From positions 17,744,968 to 17,808,967 of the forward strand of contig OX465102.1 of NCBI GenBank assembly GCA_949987565.1: DNA of 64,000 bases. The letters are read 5' to 3'. The notes beneath the pieces are model-generated. The model was given only the letters and a program-made list of their open reading frames with translations. It ran no database searches and had not been told where the DNA came from. The position numbers and the translations under genes are program-made. This DNA comes from Luidia sarsii. Its lineage: Eukaryota > Echinodermata > Asteroidea > Paxillosida > Luidiidae. Below, in pieces: positions 45,101 to 54,700 of this stretch; positions within the stretch are counted from its first letter, which is position 1, and every line of letters begins with the position of its first letter.

Positions 45101-46645
45101 CAAAAGTGGTCAGCTTACCTTGGGATTTTTCATCTGCTGTAGATGCTGGTCAAAGGGGCCCTCCACAAACTGAAAACCAAATAGATTAAAATGGTGTCAT
45201 ATCTCTCAGCAAACTACAGTATCTCTGAGCATGCTTTCACATCCCTTTAAGCACTGGGACATGTGGGCCTATAGGTCTCTATAATCCCTAAACTGCACAG
45301 TTATAAATCATTAAAGGTAGCACGTATATTTTACCACGCCAGCATCCTTCTTGCAGCGAAATGTTGCCGTTCCCTTACGCCGATTGGCCAGTTCTTATTA
45401 CGTAATTTCAGCCTTAGCCTTAGCTCTAAACATTATTTTGCCAATTAAATTGGCAAGTAGGGAACAGCAACATACAATAGCATTTGCAAGAAGAACGCTA
45501 TTGCCGGCAAAATATACACTTCCATTATTAAACAGGTTAGCCTGATAAGACCGTACGCTTGACAGTCTCAGAGCATTTTTGACCTTAATTGGAGATAATT
45601 TACAAGCACATTATCATGGGTATGACTATGAGTGACTACATTTTTCAAACTTACCGGTGCAAAGCGCTCGACATTGTTTTCCATGTACTTGACACATGAC
45701 TCTCGCACTTTAAGATGAAGGGCTTGGGTATGAAAAACCTGGTAATATTGGAGCGAGAATAAAAACAGATTCCACTAATTTTTAAATTTTACAAATCACA
45801 GAAACTCTCTAAAATCATGAATGTGAAAAGCACAAGATAAATACAGTTTTAAATATAATTTCTACTGAAACTTTTGACAGCTTGGTTGTACAATAAACTT
45901 GGGCTTTTGGGCATGTTGTGCGAAAACCGGGCTTAAGCATTGCAAGTCTATCCCTTCCCTAACCCGAACCTTCACGAATAACGGACCTTTTTTAAGTTTA
46001 AAAAAATGTAAGTCTTAAAATTTGAGAACAGACTTTATGAAGTTAATGTTATTTCAGTAACTGCATGAAGTAAACAATTAAATACTTACCGGTAATTTTT
46101 GTACATGAAAATTAATACAATAATTAACATCATATTCATCCATTACCATTATTAAATATTAGATCAAAATACCAAAATTGATTTAAAAAGTCAAAAGGGA
46201 GAGCTGTTGTTACTGCAACAGTGCACATACTACAGGACCCGACCTGGCATTGTATTCTATTTATAAGAAGTTTGCTCTTGAAAGTTGAAGACTTATTCAC
46301 AGTTTAGTTTAATTGATTTGCCTCGTTTTCAAATGTCGAATTGAATTAATCAAAAACAGTAAAAAGTAATGCAAAATATTTGTATCTTAAGATGGGAAAA
46401 AAGTCAACTATGAACTAGTGACTACAATAATTTACAAATTGTATTGAAGTCTACAGTAAAATAAGAACACAATTAAAAACACAGCGTCAGCTTGCCCTAC
46501 TTTGGAGTCGAGAATTCAGATTTCTCACCTGCTCAGCAACCGCCCTGAAAAGACACGAGCCATCTTTGGCGGTGACCTTTCTGTACAGACCCACGGAAGA
46601 CAGATAGTCGTCTATCGGCTCGATAATTCTCTGGAAACGACGCAT
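31529..46645 (-). CDS. OTU domain-containing deubiquitinase OTUD4
   Basis: Modelled exons (minus): 46645-46529, 45738-45655, 45169-45119, 44695-44649, 43794-43722, 43254-43173, 42775-42600, 41593-41461, 41172-41108, 40571-40471, 39771-39632, 39097-38896, 38092-37948, 37332-37203, 36583-36531 (or -36518), 35188-34936, 34307-34227, 33866-33826, 33160-32902, 32637-31529. Phases agree throughout, except that the 36583 exon end is uncertain. The product is about 1,113 residues, close to the human length. The OTU domain spans residues 10-145, with the catalytic loop DGSCLFRA (Cys31) and the His134 motif GSHYD; both are intact. A Tudor-like segment follows ([26 protein letters not shown]). The [21 protein letters not shown] and RYYYNLGIE segments are conserved in vertebrate OTUD4. 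The C-terminal half is Pro/Gln-rich and disordered, with long polyQ tracts. OTUD4 removes K48- and K63-linked ubiquitin and scaffolds other deubiquitinases. The first in-frame ATG before the OTU domain was chosen as start. Confidence 0.93.
32770..32878 (-). repeat. Half family A copy in the last OTUD4 intron
   Basis: 'aaaggtcctgctaggatcga' is followed by a decayed terminal 'cagttgcaaacatatttctg'. Confidence 0.55.
33277..33466. mobile_element. Well-preserved family A foldback in OTUD4 intron
   Basis: Complete two-halved member: 'gatataccaaaatgttacaa', then 'gtgggcctggcgtttcgatc', the centre 'ctcaaaggcagag', then the inverted 'ggtcctagaaggatcgaaat' and 'caggcccacc'. Confidence 0.75.
34405..34530. 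mobile_element. Diverged family A copy in OTUD4 intron
   Basis: 'agagggcctgacattgtgac' and 'cctttgagaaggaatcgata', with outer arms partly preserved. It lies 70 bases from the satellite derived from the same motif. Confidence 0.5.
34597..34920 (+). repeat. 19-bp tandem repeat derived from the family A core
   Basis: About 17 head-to-tail units of 'aaggtcctgctaggatcag' and variants (ggccctgc, ggttctgc, ggatcaaaa). The unit equals the central inverted-half motif of the family A foldback (ggtcctgctaggatcgaaa). The array lies in an OTUD4 intron, ending 16 bases before the downstream side of the exon at 34936. Confidence 0.85.
35339..35410 (-). repeat. tRNA-like sequence (SINE head or tRNA pseudogene)
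   Basis: Seventy-two bases fold as a tRNA on the minus strand. The acceptor stem is GGCTGGA/TCCAGCC. The D arm has GCTCAGATGGAAGAGC. A T arm CGGGTTCAAGTCCCG is present, so A and B boxes exist. The anticodon loop lacks the usual T33, and related degraded copies lie at 36672-36745, 59405-59465, 62593-62672 and 20345-20430. I therefore read it as a tRNA-derived SINE head rather than a working tRNA gene. Confidence 0.6.
36670..36750 (+). repeat. tRNA-derived SINE remnant
   Basis: 'ggctggatgagctcaggag' and 'ccttgggttcaagtcctgg' match the tRNA-like head at 35339-35410 with many changes. Confidence 0.5.
37440..37600. mobile_element. Inverted pair of SINE tails
   Basis: 'ttttgccctgctcgacgtga' is followed, about 20 bases later, by the inverted 'tcacgtcgagcagggcaaag' and then 'ttgaattacattc'. 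The same tail occurs at 3173-3280, 36355-36430, 44140-44610 and 54640-54760. Confidence 0.6.
38135..38245 (+). repeat. Family A right-half copy
   Basis: 'gaaaaggtcctgcttggatc', 'caggccctctaacttttgag' and the terminal 'agtgagcagtttgcagca'. Confidence 0.55.
39825..40010. repeat. Diverged 'gtcaccgcaaacc'-family palindrome
   Basis: Contains 'gagtgtggctgtgagaag', 'gagtcaccggctctttgcag' and 'gagatgac' pairs in an OTUD4 intron. The arms are decayed. Confidence 0.45.
41706..41905. mobile_element. Family A foldback in OTUD4 intron
   Basis: Both halves are present: 'gatatacaaaaatgttgcaa', 'aggtgggccttgcaggacct', then the inverted 'ggtcctgctaggatcgaaac' and 'caggcccactaa'. The right terminal arm ends 'agtttgcaac'. 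Confidence 0.7.
41945..42215. mobile_element. Diverged family A copy
   Basis: 'actgtaaactgcttactgac', 'gaggacctgacatatcaatc' and 'gcctttgagaaagcacctgt', followed by a further partial half (ggaaaggtcctgctatgatg). Confidence 0.5.
42240..42505 (+). repeat. Imperfect tandem repeat 'ggaggattgaggaagg'
   Basis: About 260 bp of GGAGGATTGTGGAGGATTGAGG-like units in the intron after OTUD4 exon 7. The units are irregular and mutated. Confidence 0.65.
44019..44615. mobile_element. Composite of tRNA-derived SINEs in both orientations
   Basis: The plus copy has a tRNA-like head at 44456-44520 (stem AGCTCGG/CCGAGCT, 'ggtctagtggttaagac', then 'gggagtttgaatcctgcc'). A body follows: 'caccgggcaaagcactgagc', 'cactcagtgtttatcacgtc', then 'gggcaaaacctcattgaa'. 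An inverted partner occupies 44140-44300 (gcgggattcgaacccacgac), and a detached inverted head lies at 44030-44060. The block interrupts the OTUD4 intron between 43794 and 44649. Confidence 0.65.
44900..45105. mobile_element. Diverged family A copy in OTUD4 intron
   Basis: 'acaaaaatgttgcaaactgc' at one end, inner inverted 'gccagttagcagtttgaaat', then 'agagggcctgacatttcga' and 'ggacctttcccaaag'. Confidence 0.5.
45340..45515. repeat. Dispersed repeat 'ccagcatccttcttgca', copy 1
   Basis: Shares 'ccagcat.cttcttgca', 'gccgattggccag' and a terminal 'gccggcaaaat' with 48470-48605, which lies in the OTUD4-TTC29 interval. Confidence 0.5.
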
Positions 46646-48776
46646 GGCGAAACCTGTTGAATTCCACCAAGAACGGACCTCGTGCGACTGCCCAACTCTA
46701 GCTTGACCATGGATATAACAACTAAAACTCGGTCCAAAACAACAAGGAATATTCTCCAACGAAACGGGGGAGAGAAGGTAGCAACTAAAAAGAGGGACGA
46801 CAGTTCTACTTCTTCTAGCTTTCGTTTCTCACCGTCGCCATTCCTGGAGTTTTTCTGTCATCTTGTTGCACATGGGAAAAGTGCGCACGCACTTGAGCGG
46901 ATGTTGTGCGTTTGGTATGTAATGCAAACCATGTGGTCTGTGTTTACACCATGTGCAACTTTTCAAGACGGCCTGTGATTGGTCCGTTTTGGGGGGCCAG
47001 AAAAGTGGGCCGATCAAATTCGACTACAGTTATTATTTTACCCCCTTTTTTGCACGTTTCTGTTTTCCTTTGTTGATATTTTTTCACCCTTGAATAATTT
47101 GAGCTACCATTTCACACAAAATGTTTCCACTCTGTGAAAAAAGATAATCTGCAGAAGTAGTATATCAGAGAAATAAAATTGAGGTCGGATTGTCGAATTT
47201 GCAGCCGAGAAGTTGAGAAGCTCAGTTCCCGTGCGTTGGAAGAAGACGGGTTAGTTTGCCACTTTTAGTGTTTCTCTGCGGAGTTTTGTATTAATATTAA
47301 AAAAAAAAATCATGATGAAATACATATATTCAGCAGTTTGGTTTTATTTTTTATTATTTCCCCCTTTGTCGTGGTTGTTTTGTGAGTAAGTGCTGTTGAA
47401 GGCCATATCCGAAACTGGCTTCCAGAGCTGAGCTACGGCTACGGCTATTGTCTTCACATCTCTGTCTGTGTGTTTCCAATAGAGCGAAGATCTAGCCGTA
47501 GCTCTAGACAACATTCGACTGTGAGCGACTGGTAAAAGTTTAGTTACGTCTAGTACCCTGTATTCTGAATGCGTTATCAATGATACGCTTATGACAACTA
47601 TTGAGGACCCGATTGGGTAGTCTTGACGCCGCCGACAACTTTGACTGGTCAGCGTTGTGTAGGATGGATTACACGGAGGCCAGACTAAATCACCATAACG
47701 ACTGGGTCGCCATTTTTCTAGAGTGACGACAGTTATTTGGAAAGAAAATGTGACAATTATGTATCGCCCTGAATGTTATTTCCGCGTCACATTTGAATTA
47801 ATGACCCCCTAATTGATAACAGTTCCTTGGTAACAAAGGTAGGAGTACTTTGTATATATTTATGTGGATACAGAACAGTGAAATTGAAATAAACATTGAC
47901 TTTGAGAATGAAACTGAAACTTTGAAAGTCTTGAAAAGTTGAACAGCGTGACTGTGTGAGTGTGACTGAGTGTGAGTGTGACAGTGACATTGACACTCAG
48001 TGTGACCATGGATGGTGTGTGCATGGAGGATGTGTGTCACACACTGACTCAGTGAAATTGAAATAAACATGAAAGCGGGGTTTCATCCCTGGAGTTGATA
48101 TGTCAGTTAAACTTAATGGTTGAATTGCTTGTGACTGCACAGTCAGTATTGTCACTGTCAGTGTCACTGTCACTGTCAGTACAGTACGACAGTAGCACTC
48201 AACTCACCACAAGAATATTATTACTTTTAATGTTTTATTACTAGTAATAATATTATTAATATTAATTATTTTTTGCCACTTAGTTTTGGTTTTGAATTTG
48301 AAGATGAACTTTCCGCTTTGGCCTTGGGGATTGTCATTGTGATTTGTTCTTTTCGAAACCGGTTTTACTTACCAGTTACCGTACTTAGTTTACCCCCCCC
48401 CCCCCTTAGCAGTTTAGTTTAACAACTGCCACATATAATTTATAATATTATTATTGATAATATTTTGCCGGCACCAGCCACCAGCATTCTTCTTGCAATT
48501 TGCAAACGATTTTGACGTTCTCCTATGCTGATTGCCCAATTTTCATTGCATCATGCTGGCTGGTGCATAAGCATCAGTAGAAACGACCTCCGGCAAAATA
48601 ACATTTAGACAAGTTAGAGCAAGAAGGCTGGCATGACCTAGAAATGAAATTTGTCAAAGTTTTCACACAAAAGTGTATTCGTCAGTGGCTGTTTATAAAT
48701 AATCATATGACATTTAATGTGTCCCCCCCCCCCCGAATGCAGAGATCTGCGAAAAAAAGAAAACAGAGAAGAGAAA
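46646..48776. promoter_or_regulatory. Shared upstream region between OTUD4 and TTC29
   Basis: Divergent interval of about 2.1 kb. It should hold both promoters, but no TATA box is clear near either ATG. It includes a (GTGTGAGTGTGAC)n-like stretch at 47940-48060, an imperfect direct repeat of 'cagtgaaattgaaataaaca' (47876 and 48051) and repeat copy 2 at 48470-48605. There are two poly-C runs (48397-48408, 48722-48734). A partial RFX X-box-like word lies at 47822-47834. The ATG-proximal 250 bases upstream of OTUD4 are moderately GC-rich. Confidence 0.4.
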
Positions 48777-51700
48777 ATGGCAGCGCCATTGCCGGCCATC
48801 CACAACACCAGGGGCCATTCGCCCATCCACGACCAGACCATCCCACAGCACCGTGTGCCCAGCCCTCCCAGCAAGTCCCGGCCGCCAGACCAGTACATGA
48901 AGCCTGCCCTCAAGGGGCCCGGTCGGAGGGAACGTGATCATCATGCGATGAAGCAGCACCTGCTGAAGAGCAAGAAGCCCAGCCTGACCAAACTTGACAC
49001 ACAGAGGTGAGTCACCAGTTTTGGTTTTTTTTTTTGCTTAACCCTAACTAGCGCAAGCAGGGATGTAGCTGCTGTTGTTGCACCCGTGCAACCATGACGT
49101 TGTCCTGACGCACTGCGAGCATTTTTATGTCGCTCACGACAGTCTGCTCATTACTGGAGGCTAGGGCACCAAAGGTCCGTATGAGGTCCTTCCTCAGTGC
49201 TTTATCACAGCACTCAATGTGTTTCTCCATCTTTTCTTGGCAGGTATCGCAACACCTTCTTCCACAACCTGTGCCTGGAGATGCTGAAGGATGGCTTCCA
49301 TCGGTCCTTCTCGGAGGTGTTTGCCCTGGTGCAGCAGCAGAAGGCTGAGGTGGAGGCCGCCGGCCCGGACTCCCTCCTGCAGGACCGCCGCCTGCTGGCC
49401 GAGCAGGACACCAAGCTGCAGGAGATGAAGAAGAGGTTGACCGAGGCAGAGCTGGCCCTCAGGACAGGTACGCCACCCCTCCTTCTGGGACCCAATTTCA
49501 CAGAGCTGCTTAAAGCCCCCACACCATTTGCATAAATCCAAATTTCGACCTGACAATTTTTGTTCAAGTACCGTAACTTACTTTAAAGTGGAAGTAAATA
49601 CCAGTATCAGACATGCTGTGAACCTTTAGCGCTTGGAATGCTGCCATTTTCATGAAAAGTGGAACTTTGTATGAATTTCCAACGGTCGTTTTAAAACGAC
49701 TTTTGGAGAGAAAAAAATCTCACCAGCCTTAAAGGCCCAACACACCATTTGCACAGATCCAACATTCGCAATTACCGACGACTATTTCAAGATTTACTCC
49801 CGGTTTAAACACACATTTTCACCATTTTCTCGCGACATGGTTGACAGATTGAGCTGAAACTTTCACAGGTGTGTTATTTCATGCATATGCTGGATTAGAC
49901 AAAGTATTTCTAAGACCTTTACCAATGGTGTATACTTCATAGGGGCTTTAAGCACCAACATTTGCTTAAGCACTGAAAAATCTCAAAAGAATCTGGTTGC
50001 CAGCCAAAGTTCCACTTATGTTTCATGTGAAGTCAAGTACAACAAGCATTGAGCGAAATATGGTTGGCAATCTCGTTTTTACCAGGGAATAAAGTTATTG
50101 CTTAGCAGATTTTCACGTTTAAGCAGCACTTAAACTGGGCCCTGATCTGTCCCTAACTCATCCACTCCAGCCCATCCCAACCTCACCTGTTGACCAAACC
50201 CGACCACATTCTACTGAATCCAAGTCAATACTCATCCCAACCTCCAGTCCAATTCTTTCCAATCCAGTCCAATCCAATCCAATGGACCTTTCCCATGAAA
50301 TATGCAAATAAGAGCTGGCGCATGCGCTTTACTAAATTGGTGGGCAAACGAGTGCGCGTTGCGTGCAGGTTTCGAAATACGCGCATAGGAGACGCTGAAT
50401 AGCCAGTGACCGCACGCCAAACTGTTAGTGAGAAAGAATGTGCGCACGCACGCCCGTGGAAAACTATGATTGGTTGGCAGCCTGCTTGCCCACCAATTTA
50501 GTTAAGCGCATGTGCTAGGTCTAATTTACATATTTCATTGGAAAGGTCCATTCAATTCAATTCAAACCAATTCAAACCTTACAATTCCAGTGCAATTCAT
50601 TGTAAACCGGAATGGGTCGTATAGTATGATCTCTAAAATATTTTCCTCTCTTACAAATAGATGACATAGATGGAGTGTTCACTGCCAGGAACCAGCTGGC
50701 TGAGTACTTCTTAGAGATAGGGGACCTATGGCTGTCTGACCACTTCTTCAACTCCTGCCTGGAGACAGCCCAGAGGATCAAAGGGGATGGCAGGCGCAAG
50801 GAAGGAGAAGCCCATTGCAACATGGGACGGGCCTACGAGAGACGAAGTGAGTCGCAGTCACATATCCTGGCTATGGCTATGGCAATGATGGCTTTGGCAA
50901 TGATGGCTATGGCTGTGATGGCTATGGCTGTGATGGCTATGGCTGTGATGGCTATGGCTATGGCAATGATGGATGTGACTGATAGATTTGGCTATGGCTA
51001 TGGCAATGATGGCTTTGACAATGATGGCTTTGGCAATGATGGCTATGGCTATGATGGCTATGGCTATGACATGTATGATGTCTATGGCTATGGCAATGAT
51101 GGCTATGACAATAATGGCTATGGCAGTGATGGCTATGGCTGTGATGACTATGGCAGTGATGGCTCTGGCAGTGATGGCTATGGCTATGGCAATGGAGGCT
51201 TTAGCAGTGATGGCTATGGCTATTATGGCTGTGGCTATGGCCATGCTATTACAATGATGGCTTTGGCAATGATGGCTATGGCTATGATGGCTGTGGCTCA
51301 GGCTATGACTGTGGCTATGGCTGTGCCTATGGTTATGGCGATGTGTGCATTCAAAGAAATGCACTGAATTCAGATGCAAAATTCTGTAAATGTAGGGCCA
51401 ATTTCATAGAGCAACGTAAGCGTTAAAACCTGCTTAACCCCCAAACAATACAAGCCAAATACAATCACACAAAAATTATAATTTGCTATCCCGTTTAAAC
51501 AAGGAAGATTCTAAGATGGTTATCGGATCTACCGAATTGCACCCCGGCCAGAAAAAAAAAAACATATGGAGTAAATAGAACGCAACCCTTTTCTGGGTGA
51601 GGCTACTCAAATCTTGTAAAACAATGTGCTTGCTATCGCGGTGTTTGTCTTGCAGAGGAGTACCGGGACGCGGCCGAACATTTTGAGGCCTTCGACAAGC

Positions 51701-54700
51701 TGACCTCGGAGAACCCCGCCTGGACCAACGAGGAAGGCCGGAGCCTGCACTCGGAGGCCTGCGAGCACCTGAGGAGGCTGTACACCACCATAGCCGAGAC
51801 CTACCAGGCGGGGGAGGAGAGGAACACCCAGGAAGCCATCAGCAACCTCCTCAAGGCCTTCGACAAGGCCAAGGAGAGTGAGTATCTTGGCCGGAGGGTT
51901 AACGACCAATGAGTCCATAAGATAAGGCTTGATACTGTATATACAACACTGTGAGAATGCCGTGAAAACTATTGGCTAACTCTGCGCCGTGAAATAGGGG
52001 TGAAAACACTGAATTTTCTTTTCAGAGCTATATGACACTTGCACCCCATTTTCACAGTTTAGATGTTCTTAGTGTCATTTGTCGAGTTCACTGGATTATT
52101 GTAAGGCTTGGTGAAGTACAACCCCGGAATGTAATAAAGTGTTTTGACTGATGAGTCATCGGTTGTTTGTCTTAGGTGGAGACGGGCAGAAGGAAGGAGA
52201 GGCTAGCTACAGTCTGGGTCTCGCCTACGAGAGCATTGGGGACTCAGAAACAGCCCTCATGGTAAATACACTCAACTATTAGAAAAAAAACTTGAAGGTT
52301 TGCATGGTGGAAATACTAAGTGAAAGGTTTGCGATGACATCATGACACCATGTAGCACTTCTCTTTCAAGAAGGAGTGTGGCTCTGAAAAGAGCCGGTAA
52401 CTCATCATCAGGTGATGATGACGGCGACAATGACGATCCTGATATCTATGATGATTATAGTTATATTGAGATTTGAAGGTTTTCCTGTTGAGAATAGCAG
52501 ATGGAGTAGGTTTGCGGTGACACCATGCAAAATTCTCTTTTGTGAGTATGTGTGATTCTGAAAGGAACCGGAGGAACTCGACTTTTTTAACAGTATGCTC
52601 TGTTTGTCTTCAGCAGTCTTCTGAAGACTCTGTTTGAAACTTCGAGTTCCTCCGGTTCTTTTCAGAACCACACATACTCACAAAAGATAATTTTGCATGG
52701 TGTCACCGCAAACCTACTCTATCTGATGGAGTAGTAAAGATAAATTGTGACCCGGCACAGCATAATGAGGAATAGCCCCTACTTTTGAGATTTTGAGATT
52801 TTCTAATGATATGAAAGAGTATACCATTAGCTTTCAAATGATATCAAAATTATTTCCATGTGAACTTTGTTGTAAATAGTACAAGGGGACTTCGCTCGTT
52901 CATTTGGTACCATACACATTATAGCAGCGCCATTCTAACTCCTCGAAAGCGGCCATTCAAAAAGGCAGGAACTTTACATTTTCATGAAAACAGTGCACAA
53001 ACACTCCCACGAAATCCTCGTTTTTTCAACATTTAGAGACGGATTTTGGTAAAATACTTTGGACATTATATCCTCCAATACATTACCGGTAACTTTCCGA
53101 AAATCCAAAAAAACAAAAATTGATTTTTAATTTTTTTTTAATTGAGAAAATACTTTGACTTAAGGCGTTGTTTACTCAAAAAGTGTTTTGGTGGGATATT
53201 CCTCATGTCGCTGTGCCGGGTCACAATTGTTTGTTGGCCCATGATGTTGGCTTTAAGATAAGCTTCCTGCAAGCCGAACAACCTCAATTCCGTCTCTGTT
53301 TTTGATGGAGATGATGTTGTTGACCAGCTTGTTCTGAATACCCACCATCATCATCGTCATTATCATACACAGTTAGATGGAGGTGACAATCTCTGTACCT
53401 TTTCCTCTTTCATCGTTCCAGTACCACACGGGTCACATGGACATGTGCAAGAAGCTCGGAGATCAGGATGGCATGGGAAAAGCCTGTGAAGCCATCGCCA
53501 AGGCCTACGAAAAGTGAGTGAGACCTCAGAAATATCTGCCGTTGAGAAAGGTCCCACAAGGATCGAAATACCAGGCCCTCTCAAATGTTGAGATATCAAA
53601 CATATAGGCCATTTTCGAAATGAAGACATAGGCTCGGGCTTAGGCTATGGTCATATTTCTCTTAGTCGTTATATTATCACTTAGGCATCTTAATACAAGC
53701 GTTTGGCCCCAGTTTCTTGGGGAATACCCTGTACCTATCAAGCCAACAAATCTTCAGATTCGGAAACAAACCTCAACCTGGATTTTCAGGTTTTGTCAGA
53801 TGGAGACGAAGCCCAAGCCCGAGCCTACGCCTTCCTTTCGAAACTGGCAATAAAAAGGACATAACCCCTTAATGAACCAAATTGCTGATCCCGCTTTGCC
53901 AGAGAAGTGAAACCATACATTGGAAAGACTGGACATCAAAACCCCATGGATACAACCTTCTCAGAAATCCCTGGGTACAGCGGAACAGACTACTGTCTTG
54001 TGCTGGTCGATTCCCAGCAAGTGTGGAAAACGTGGGGGCTATCTTAGACTCTCAGATCTTTGTCCAAGTGGTGAAATTCACACTCTTAGTCATGTTATTG
54101 AGGAAGTCAATAGAAAATCTTTTGCAAACTGCTCAGTGACTAAAATGACCTGCAATACATAAATCTCAAAAGTTACAGGGCCTGACGTTTCGATCATAGC
54201 AGAACCTTTCTCAAAGGCAAAGAGAAAGATCCTGCTAGGATTGAAACATCAGGCCCTCTAACTTTTGAGATTGATGACTGTAATATGACAGGTCCTTGAT
54301 CTCGGTGATGCTGGTGACTTAACCTCGCCAACTGCTAACAGTTTTTGGATAAACGTTGTGGCATGATTTACGTACAAACTACATGTAGTGATGCTGAATG
54401 GTGTACTCGTTTGAATTCAGGCAAGGCAAGTTGGATGAAGCCGTCCGATACCTGGAGATGTTTGAGGACATTGCTGAGAAGAGCAACCAGCTGGCTGCCC
54501 ACGGCAAGGCCTGCAGCTGCCTAGGAGCCATCTATAACTCCCTGGTAAGTCTCTGAACCTTAGCCGTAAAGAACCACGTACATGTACACATGGAGTCACA
54601 GGTTCAAATCCCGCCCGAGCTGCCTGAGATGTTTTCATCAGTCATCGGTCAAAGCACCGAGCAGTCATTGTTTATCACGTCGAGTAGGGCAAACCCTCAT

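Larger units (their letters stand above)
43173..46645 (-). other. OTUD4 catalytic (OTU) domain exons
   Basis: Six exons carry the whole OTU fold. Exon 1 has the Asp28-Gly-Ser-Cys31 loop. Exons 2-5 encode the helical arm ([14 protein letters not shown]), [16 protein letters not shown] and the DFCVYQDPG strand. Exon 6 has [15 protein letters not shown] with the catalytic His134. Every residue expected for activity is present, so the enzyme should be active. Confidence 0.9.

Noticed and set aside
50858..51379. 173-residue His/Ser/Ile/Ala-rich frame on the minus strand of the TTC29 intron
   Set aside because: Pure product of the ATGGCT minisatellite, which is open in all frames.
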